The notes beneath the pieces are model-generated. The model searched no databases and was not told the DNA's origin. It worked only from the letters and a program-made list of their open reading frames with translations. This document shows positions 1-5,863 of a DNA stretch of 9,924 bases, piece after piece (the first letter of the stretch is position 1; each line of letters begins with the position of its first letter). Position numbers and translations under genes: made by a program. The stretch comes from Leptospirales bacterium (lineage in GTDB: Bacteria; Spirochaetota; Leptospiria; Leptospirales; Leptonemataceae), in NCBI GenBank assembly GCA_014238825.1, contig JABAAI010000028.1, positions 1 through 9,924 of the forward strand, written 5' to 3'.

Positions 1-6
1 ATACCG

Positions 7-45
7 TCTAATATATAAACTCACCTAGTGAGTTTATATATTAGA
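7..45. repeat. Perfect long inverted repeat just before the RBS of the first gene
   Basis: The arms 7-24 and 28-45 are exact reverse complements (18 bp, starting TCTAATATATAAACTCAC) around a 3-base loop, CTA. The AAGGAG ribosome binding site of the next gene starts only 4 bases after the right arm. The arms are AT-rich and are not followed by a T run. The repeat could be the end of a terminator for a gene to the left of the window, a 5' leader hairpin controlling the downstream gene, or an operator. The sequence alone does not decide between these. It is unrelated in sequence to the hairpins at 1134-1209. Confidence 0.8.
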
Positions 46-49
46 TTAC

Positions 50-55
50 AAGGAG
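50..55 (+). promoter_or_regulatory. Strong ribosome binding site (AAGGAG)
   Basis: AAGGAG lies 6 bases before the ATG at 62. It fixes this ATG as the start of the 337-residue gene even though the hydrophobic signal segment begins more than 30 residues further in and internal Met codons (residues 23, 25 and 27) lie closer to it. Confidence 0.8.
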
Positions 56-61
56 TTTATT

Positions 62-1075
62 ATGAAAAATCAAGATAATGAAAAGAAGAAAGAGAATACG
101 GGTGTTGTACTAGCATCTTGTCGTCTCATGACAATGAAAATGTTAAATAGGACTAAGTCCTGTTTATCTTATATTGCTTTAGCCTTAGTGATAGGGATTT
201 TTGGGGGAGGTTTTAGTAGTCTATCAGCACAATATGATAGCTATGATTATACCGATAGATTTAGCTTTGTCTATGGCACAGTACCTATTATATCTGTTAA
301 TGGAAGCGGTTTTAGAAATGTGCAAATTTCAGATTACAATGGGACAAGTGATGATAATATGTCTCCACCCCGTGATGCAAAAGTTGCAAATGTTAATTTG
401 AGCGAAACTAATTATGATAATGAGTTTCGCACTGGAGTAGGTGTTGGTATTGGTTCAATTCAAGCCTTTAATTGGGGATTTGGTGGAGAGTTTGAATTTA
501 TCGGCTTCGAAAATCCAGAAATTTGGCAAGTTGCTGGTTTTCTAAACTATGGAGCATTTGGAGGCGGTGGCTTTGTCGTTGGTCCTTATGCAAAATTTGG
601 CTATACAAGCATGAGTGTAGAACTCACTGAGATCGAAAGGGATGATAGCGAGCTTGTTGAATTATCACGACTCGAAAGATTCCAAGGAAAAAATGCTGTT
701 GATATAGGAGATGGAAATAAGCTTAGAACTACAACAAATGCCATCTTTGTTCAATTTGGCTTACATTTTGCCTTTCGTGCCGAAAATAATTTAGTTATAT
801 TTTGCCAAGCAGGATATCACAATGAAATAGATATCTTCAAAGGGCTTGGTTCAGACGAAGCTTTAACTCTAGAACTAGAAGGCACTCGCAAAGAAGAAGT
901 TACTGACATTAGTGGTAATCCTACTGGAGAGACAGCGACACAAGATGGTACTTTTGAGATAGAAATAGATGATCAAGTCCTAGTCAACAAGGGTACACAA
1001 ACTCCTGCTCGTCTAGACCCAACATTGGAAACCGGACCATGGTATTTCTCTATTGGAATAGGATATCCATTCTAA
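62..1075 (+). CDS. Secreted beta-barrel-like outer membrane protein, 337 aa, family not recognised
   Basis: I do not recognise the family. The start is set by a strong AAGGAG. The N-terminus is an unusually long charged stretch (residues 1-33, many Lys, Glu and Asn), then a hydrophobic segment (about 35-50) and a likely signal peptidase I site after Ala56 in SLSA-QYDS. The mature part is rich in Gly, aromatic residues and alternating polar/non-polar stretches typical of beta strands, for example FGGEFEFIGF and GFVVGPYAKFGYTS. It ends in WYFSIGIGYPF, with the terminal Phe expected of Omp85/BAM-assembled barrels. With about 280 mature residues, a small barrel of 8 to 12 strands is plausible. 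An acidic, Thr-rich stretch near residues 277-315 may be a long surface loop. Hairpins flank the gene on both sides, so it is probably transcribed alone. The outer-membrane location is inferred from these patterns. Confidence 0.75.
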   Translation: MKNQDNEKKKENTGVVLASCRLMTMKMLNRTKSCLSYIALALVIGIFGGGFSSLSAQYDSYDYTDRFSFVYGTVPIISVNGSGFRNVQISDYNGTSDDNMSPPRDAKVANVNLSETNYDNEFRTGVGVGIGSIQAFNWGFGGEFEFIGFENPEIWQVAGFLNYGAFGGGGFVVGPYAKFGYTSMSVELTEIERDDSELVELSRLERFQGKNAVDIGDGNKLRTTTNAIFVQFGLHFAFRAENNLVIFCQAGYHNEIDIFKGLGSDEALTLELEGTRKEEVTDISGNPTGETATQDGTFEIEIDDQVLVNKGTQTPARLDPTLETGPWYFSIGIGYPF

Positions 1076-1133
1076 CACAAGCTATAAATAATATAATTTA
1101 TATAGACTTTATATATTTTAGTTTACTCTAATC

Positions 1134-1163
1134 CCGGTATCAAGCTTGCAAGCTTGATACCGG
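1134..1163 (+). terminator. 30-bp perfect palindrome, likely terminator of the outer membrane protein gene
   Basis: Positions 1134-1148 (starting CCGGTATCAAGC) are the exact reverse complement of 1149-1163, with no unpaired spacer. The palindrome lies about 60 bases after the stop codon at 1073-1075 and is followed by a T-rich stretch (1165-1184). That fits an intrinsic terminator, although the T run is interrupted. The lack of a loop is also compatible with a dimeric protein-binding site or a dispersed palindromic repeat. The two outer CCGG ends make it much more GC-rich than its surroundings. Confidence 0.6.
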
Positions 1164-1181
1164 ATAATGTATTTATTTTTA

Positions 1182-1209
1182 CTTATGTTTTGCACACGCA
1201 AAACATAAG
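1182..1209. repeat. Second perfect hairpin (12-bp stem, ACAC loop)
   Basis: The stem CTTATGTTTTGC (1182-1193) pairs exactly with 1198-1209 around an ACAC loop. It follows the 30-bp palindrome by only 18 bases and differs from it in sequence. A T run (about 1224-1229) comes 14 bases after the stem, too far for a classical terminator on this strand. It could be a back-up terminator or a control element for the downstream carboxylase gene. Confidence 0.65.
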
Positions 1210-1261
1210 AACTAAGCAATTACTTTTTTATAAGCCTAGCTAAGCATAGTTTATGATACTC

Positions 1262-1290
1262 TTGACAAAGAAATGAAGTATAGACATTGT
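1262..1290 (+). promoter_or_regulatory. Candidate sigma-70 promoter for the carboxylase gene
   Basis: TTGACA at 1262-1267 matches the -35 consensus exactly. With a 17-base spacer the -10 position is CATTGT (1285-1290), which keeps only three consensus bases, so the match is uneven. If it is used, transcription would begin at or next to the GTG at 1297 and give a leaderless mRNA. That would explain why no ribosome binding site precedes the open frame. Confidence 0.3.
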
Positions 1291-1296
1291 CCTTAG

Positions 1297-3957
1297 GTGG
1301 GTTCTCAAAACAGCTCTTGGGCTAGCTCCTTTAACTTTGATAAAGTTCGCATTCTAATTGTTTGTCGTGGTCCTGTCCGTTTAGAAGCAATTCAGGCTTT
1401 TAATAAACTTGGCATTGATTGTGGAATACTTCTTTCAGAGAAGGATTCCGTCACTTATCTGCTTACCTTGGCTCCTGAATTGCGAGTTTTAGAGGCTCAG
1501 AATATCCATCGCATAAGCGATTATACTGGTAATACTCAAGAAGAAAGAAAAGCTGTAATTAACAAAATAATCGCAATCTCACACGAAAATAACTATAACT
1601 ACGTCTTTGCTGGTTATGGTTTTATGTCGGAAGATGCAGATTTTGTTACTAAGATAGAAGCTGCTAATCTTGGATTTATTGGCCCTCAATCTCAAGTTCA
1701 TCGCTTGGCCGGAGCTAAAGATACAGCCAAGACGATTGCTCGTCAGCTAAAGGTATCTGTCACCCCCGGTATAGATAATATATCTGCTCTCACCTTGATT
1801 GCAAAACATAAAGCAAAAAAAGAATCGCTCTCTTTAATTGTCAAAAAACATAAGCTCGCTGTAAAAGAAATAACAAATAATGATATCGAAGAATATGCTG
1901 AAGCAATTCTACAATCTGCATATAAAAAAGGCGTCCCCCTCATAAGTCTTAGCGAAATACAACTAGAAGCCCAAAAACAAGCGAGTAAATTATTTGAAGA
2001 GATAAAAAATACTAAGCAAGGTCTAAGACTTAAATACATAGGTGGTGGTGGTGGTAAAGGGCAAAGGGTTATCACAAAAGCTACTGAGGTACCCAATGCT
2101 GTTTTAGAAATACTTTCAGAAGCAAAGGCGATGGGCGAATCTGATAATAGAAATTTCCTTATCGAGCTAAATATTGAAAATATACGACATAATGAAATTC
2201 AACTGCTAGGCAATGGTGAATGGTGTGTTTCATTAGGTGGACGTGATTGTAGCTTGCAAATGCATGAGCAAAAGCAAGTAGAACTCTCGATTACAGACGA
2301 GCTATTTGCTACTGAAATTGAAATAGCACGTCAAGAGAAACAAGATCAAATAGCCTCTGTTTTGGAAAAAGACCGAAAAGCCCTAAGTAAAATGGAAGAA
2401 CAGGCAGTATCCTTTGCAAAAAAAGTCAATTTAAATTCTGCTGCTACATTTGAGACCATAGTAAGCGAAGATTCCTTCTTCTTTATGGAAATGAATACTC
2501 GAATTCAAGTGGAGCATCGAGTTAGTGAAATGGTCTATAAACTACGCTTTTATAATCCCAATAATGAAAATGATTTTTTTGAAGTTGAATCCCTACTTCA
2601 AGCGATGGTTTATACTGCCGTACATGCCAAAACATTGCCCTGCCCTCAAAGGATTCCAAAGCATCTAGCGGGTGGCGAAGTTCGCTTAAATGCCCAAAAT
2701 AATATTTTACAACCCGCCGCTGGAGGACTTATTGAATATTGGTCTAGCCCCCTAGAAAATGAGCTTCGAGATGATCAGGGAATTGGTATAAAAAACCCTG
2801 ATACCAAGGCCTTTATCCCCTATCACCTAGCAGGTGCTTATGATTCCAATATTGCACTGCTTGTTTCTTGTGGAAATAATAGGCGAGATAATCTAGACAA
2901 CTTGGCTAATATTCTACGTTGCATGGAATTGCAAGGCGAAAATTTACAGACAAACCGCGACTTTCTCTATGGCATTATAAACTTTTGCCTTGGTTTACAT
3001 CCTATGCTAAAACCTAATACAAGTTTTGTTCAGGCCTATCTCTGTGCTGTAGCAAATCTGGCAATGAACTTAGAAAACATAGATTGGGATTATGCCTATC
3101 ATCTAATGAAGGAACAAGGAGTAGAAATTTCAGGGAGCACTAAAAATAGTCTTATCTTATCTCCACTCCAAAAACTACAAAAGAATCCGCATATCTTTGC
3201 TGGCTGGCTTGGTCGCCATCTAAATCGTGCATATACATTTGAAAACGAGCGCTTAGTTTGGAAACGTAAACCACTGCGTGTATTAAAAGACATCTACCAC
3301 TATCTAAGATTGGAAAAACGAGAAAATGCACTCCCCATCAATCAAATTTGGGACCATGACGATGAAAAGTTGAATCAAGCATTAGATTTTTATGATAACA
3401 TAGAAAAAGATTCTTTAGACATAGAAACAGCGCCAACGTATATCACGAGCTTGCAATCGGAGTTAGTCCTTATGGATTTGCTTTTGTACGCTGGGAAAAA
3501 ATCTGGTATCCTAGACATAAAGATGGATAACTATCTTCGCCCTCTTGTTCCTTCCCATCTATTTGATAAGGCCCAAGAAAAAAAATCTCTAAGAGCACTG
3601 ATGCCTTTAGCTGAGCACGCTGCTGATATGATTGTGGCAGAATCAGGAGGGATGTTTTATTCAAGAGAGACGCCAGATTCAAAACCATATCTAGAACTTG
3701 GTGATCACTTCAAAAAAGGAGATCCTTTGTACATTATAGAAGTTATGAAAATGTTCAACAAAGTCCACGCTGAATTCTCTGGTAAAGTTACAGAAATCCT
3801 AGTTAAAGAAGAAAATGGGAAAGTCATAAAAAAGGGCCAAGCACTATTTAGAGTTGAACCAGACGAAACTCTAATCTTAGAATCTACTAGTGATAAAAAG
3901 AAAAGAAAAACTCAGTATACAATAAAGCTATGGGATATTGCCAATGAAGCAAGATGA
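1297..3957 (+). CDS. Biotin carboxylase / biotin carboxyl carrier fusion (acyl-CoA or pyruvate carboxylase alpha-subunit type)
   Basis: This ATP-grasp biotin carboxylase is joined to a C-terminal biotinyl domain. It should carboxylate its own biotin with ATP and bicarbonate and pass the carboxyl to an acceptor on a separate carboxyltransferase. Visible parts: N-terminal fold from about residue 17 (VRILIVCRG), YGFMSEDADF (107-116), GFIGP (126-130), glycine-rich loop GGGGGKG (249-255), HNEIQ (298-302), GGRDCSLQ (314-321), EMNTRIQVEH (398-407) with metal and bicarbonate residues E386, E398, N400, R402, Q404 and E406, and R463. The biotinyl domain spans about 776-855, with VMKM placing biotin on Lys818. 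The carboxylase part is about 550 residues, not the usual 450, with extra charged stretches at about 160-242 and 340-365. The usual RRHQK reads MHEQK. Residues 570-775 are an unrecognised helical linker. No carboxyltransferase domain is present. The GTG start is uncertain: a TAG lies immediately before it and there is no clear RBS. Confidence 0.88.
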   Translation: MGSQNSSWASSFNFDKVRILIVCRGPVRLEAIQAFNKLGIDCGILLSEKDSVTYLLTLAPELRVLEAQNIHRISDYTGNTQEERKAVINKIIAISHENNYNYVFAGYGFMSEDADFVTKIEAANLGFIGPQSQVHRLAGAKDTAKTIARQLKVSVTPGIDNISALTLIAKHKAKKESLSLIVKKHKLAVKEITNNDIEEYAEAILQSAYKKGVPLISLSEIQLEAQKQASKLFEEIKNTKQGLRLKYIGGGGGKGQRVITKATEVPNAVLEILSEAKAMGESDNRNFLIELNIENIRHNEIQLLGNGEWCVSLGGRDCSLQMHEQKQVELSITDELFATEIEIARQEKQDQIASVLEKDRKALSKMEEQAVSFAKKVNLNSAATFETIVSEDSFFFMEMNTRIQVEHRVSEMVYKLRFYNPNNENDFFEVESLLQAMVYTAVHAKTLPCPQRIPKHLAGGEVRLNAQNNILQPAAGGLIEYWSSPLENELRDDQGIGIKNPDTKAFIPYHLAGAYDSNIALLVSCGNNRRDNLDNLANILRCMELQGENLQTNRDFLYGIINFCLGLHPMLKPNTSFVQAYLCAVANLAMNLENIDWDYAYHLMKEQGVEISGSTKNSLILSPLQKLQKNPHIFAGWLGRHLNRAYTFENERLVWKRKPLRVLKDIYHYLRLEKRENALPINQIWDHDDEKLNQALDFYDNIEKDSLDIETAPTYITSLQSELVLMDLLLYAGKKSGILDIKMDNYLRPLVPSHLFDKAQEKKSLRALMPLAEHAADMIVAESGGMFYSRETPDSKPYLELGDHFKKGDPLYIIEVMKMFNKVHAEFSGKVTEILVKEENGKVIKKGQALFRVEPDETLILESTSDKKKRKTQYTIKLWDIANEAR

Positions 3958-4165
3958 GTACATCTGCCGTTGCATGAGTATAGACTATCAAAGTATTTTC
4001 CTAGCGGCAAAACGAGGAATTAGAGATTTGGATGACTTGATTGATTGGACTGGTGCAGCAAAGGGTTGTGGAACTTGCATCAATGCATTGAATGCTAAAC
4101 TAGAAAAAGCCATCAACTCTTGCAATATTACGGATACTCAACAAAACAAATTTCCCTTTGCCTGA
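3944..4165 (+). CDS. BFD-type [2Fe-2S]-binding protein, 73 aa
   Basis: This small protein has the bacterioferritin-associated-ferredoxin cysteine pattern: Cys8-Arg-Cys10, 31 residues, then Cys42-Gly-Thr-Cys45 (GCGTC). This matches the BFD-like [2Fe-2S] domain (CxC-x31-35-CxxC), in which the four cysteines bind one cluster. The domain occurs alone as Bfd, which releases iron from bacterioferritin, and as a module in nitrite reductase, NifU and dehydrogenases. Here it is essentially the whole protein, plus a short C-terminal tail containing a fifth Cys. A TTG at 3938 could extend it by two residues, but ATG 3944 is preferred. It overlaps the end of the biotin carboxylase gene by 14 bases, so the two are probably translationally coupled. 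No bacterioferritin gene is visible, so its partner is unknown; electron transfer or cluster donation are possible roles. Confidence 0.85.
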   Translation: MKQDEYICRCMSIDYQSIFLAAKRGIRDLDDLIDWTGAAKGCGTCINALNAKLEKAINSCNITDTQQNKFPFA

Positions 4166-4193
4166 TAAACTTAGCTGTTACTAGCTTTAATCA
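4163..4193. terminator. Imperfect inverted repeat over both stop codons, possible bidirectional terminator
   Basis: TGAT at 4163-4166 pairs with ATCA at 4190-4193, and AAACTTAG (4167 on) pairs with CTAGCTTT (4181-4188), with one mismatch, one G-T pair and one bulged A. The stem contains the TGA stop of the + strand [2Fe-2S] gene and the TAA stop of the - strand porin-like gene, which converge with only 21 bases between them. The long T run expected of a classical terminator is not clear on either side, so termination is inferred from position and symmetry. Confidence 0.45.
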
Positions 4194-5863
4194 GTAAATC
4201 TATCCCTACCAGAGTCATTATAATTAAAGCGCTGTATTTTTTTATTTTGAATTTTTATTTTTGACTTTGAATTTAATTTTTTATAAACAGAGAGTTCATC
4301 AAAATCTAAAAGATATGAAACTCCAAAGTGAAAGCCATAAAAATCATCTAAACTATTAGCAATAAAACCAGAAGATTGCTCTAAATATGGTTCTGGCGGA
4401 TAGTTTTCATAATATTCACCTGGTCTAAAAATAGCCACGCGGCTAGTAAAACTGATATTCTCTAGCTTATATGCAAACGATAATTCTAACTCTGTACCCA
4501 TGTACTTCATCTGCTCTGTTTCCCATAGCCTCAATAAGGCAAGTGAGATACTGTAATTTAACCAGCTTATTTCGTCCTCTAGCTTAAAAAAACTCTTAGC
4601 TGTTGTTCTATCAACTAATTGCGGTACATCATTATATTTCGCGTAATCACGAAAATGATAGGCGCTAGCATATGGTGCCGCAAAATATGATTTATAACCC
4701 CAAAGTAGCATACCACCCATAGAAGTGCCTTTCATCGCAGCAAAATTACTAGCAAATGATGAAAGGCTGATGCAAAATTCATTTTTAATAAGATCTCTAA
4801 AATTATCTTCCCAAACAAGATTCAAAGACCAAGCATGATCCTGATAGCGATGCTCATCATTAAACTGAAAATCAACACCTAAACTGTAGGCCCAAGTAAA
4901 ATCAAATTTTAAGCTATTCTCTAAGAAGGTGCCATCAAAGCGTATTCCACTCAAGTTCAGGAAATCACCGTCTGCTTTATTATAATAATTTTTCCCATTT
5001 TCAGAAAGATCTGCCCCACCCTGTGTATTGGCTGCATAACTAAGATGATAAGCAAATAAACTAAGCCCAAATTTTGATAGAAAATCACTCTTCCCTTTAT
5101 TCTTAGCATTTACTCGCTTAGATTTCCTTTTAGCTTTTGCTCTTCTTCTCGATAAATTTGTATTGTGGGGTTCTTTTACTTGATATTGTATTTCTCTCTG
5201 ACTAAAATCTCTGAAACTAAGTTTAAAGCCAACACGAGTACTGATGGTATCACCACGAAAATCATCAAGCTTCTCATCATCTTTTGTAGAAATTCCATAC
5301 ACACCTGTTTCTTCATTGCGCACACTATTAGAAAGAACATCACCCATAATACCCAGGGCCATAAAATCAGAAAAATAATGCTTAAAGCTAAAGCCATCGA
5401 TAATATCAGAAAAAAAATAATCGTAATGAGCATTACCTATTTCATATTTATGACGACCTAATTTAAGCTGAGAATTTTCACTAATGGCATATCCAAAATA
5501 TAATTTACTAAAAGAAAAGGTATTGTGTCCATCATCTCCTCCTTGAAAGTTATCTGCTCCCCAAAGGTTAAAACGTGAAGCATCTATATGAAAAATAGTA
5601 TTTTTATATTCTTCGTTTAAATAGAATCTTAATTCTCCATAAAATAATTTATAGCTATCATCACTGTTATCTCTTCGTAGAACTTGATTCTCACGGAAAA
5701 CAGAAGCATCATAAGATTGGAAATCCGCATTCTCAAAGGAAAAGAAATAATTATTAAAGTAAATTACTAATGCACTTAATTGCAGAGGAAGCAGTACTAA
5801 AATTATTAGAATAACTAGCCTTAAAATTCTCATAAATTTATTCATAGTTAGACACATTAGCAT
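4187..5863 (-). CDS. Porin-like outer membrane beta-barrel protein, about 558 aa
   Basis: The preferred start is ATG 5863-5861, 4 bases after a perfect GGAGGT. Later ATGs at 5845 and 5833 would leave a shorter, neater signal peptide. The N-terminus has a hydrophobic segment ending LPLQLSA, a plausible signal peptidase I site. The rest is rich in aromatic and alternating beta-strand patterns, for example LKLGRHKYEIGNA followed by IIDGFSFKHYF. This resembles the 'GRQ...DG' region of general porins and alginate-export-like barrels, a loose similarity only. A Lys/Arg-rich stretch (about residues 237-265 from this start) interrupts the strands and is probably a loop. The last strand-like segment (FYGFHFGVSYLL) is followed by a Lys-rich tail, so the usual terminal Phe is missing. 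It is the last gene of the - strand cluster and overlaps the lamin-tail gene by 26 bases, suggesting coupled translation. The substrate is unknown. Confidence 0.7.
   Translation of the reverse strand: MLMCLTMNKFMRILRLVILIILVLLPLQLSALVIYFNNYFFSFENADFQSYDASVFRENQVLRRDNSDDSYKLFYGELRFYLNEEYKNTIFHIDASRFNLWGADNFQGGDDGHNTFSFSKLYFGYAISENSQLKLGRHKYEIGNAHYDYFFSDIIDGFSFKHYFSDFMALGIMGDVLSNSVRNEETGVYGISTKDDEKLDDFRGDTISTRVGFKLSFRDFSQREIQYQVKEPHNTNLSRRRAKAKRKSKRVNAKNKGKSDFLSKFGLSLFAYHLSYAANTQGGADLSENGKNYYNKADGDFLNLSGIRFDGTFLENSLKFDFTWAYSLGVDFQFNDEHRYQDHAWSLNLVWEDNFRDLIKNEFCISLSSFASNFAAMKGTSMGGMLLWGYKSYFAAPYASAYHFRDYAKYNDVPQLVDRTTAKSFFKLEDEISWLNYSISLALLRLWETEQMKYMGTELELSFAYKLENISFTSRVAIFRPGEYYENYPPEPYLEQSSGFIANSLDDFYGFHFGVSYLLDFDELSVYKKLNSKSKIKIQNKKIQRFNYNDSGRDRFTD

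Noticed and set aside
1..6. ATACCG at the left edge matching the right arm of the palindrome at 1134-1163
   Set aside because: Six matching bases at a window edge is too short to call a second copy of the repeat.
1743..2096. Open frame on the - strand inside the biotin carboxylase gene
   Set aside because: It lies wholly inside a gene with strong protein motifs, and its translation has low-complexity Pro, Phe and Ser runs arising from the antisense of the glycine-rich loop.
1297..3957. Full-length pyruvate carboxylase
   Set aside because: There is no carboxyltransferase (TIM-barrel) domain between the carboxylase and biotinyl parts, and the protein is some 260 residues too short.
5176..5433. 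Hydrophobic - strand open frame resembling a membrane protein
   Set aside because: It is an alternative frame of the porin-like gene. The hydrophobicity comes from frame-shifted AT-rich codons, and the main frame has a signal peptide and coherent barrel pattern throughout.
5165..5461. Open frame on the + strand inside the porin-like gene
   Set aside because: Antisense shadow of the porin-like gene, with no ribosome binding site and no recognisable protein features.
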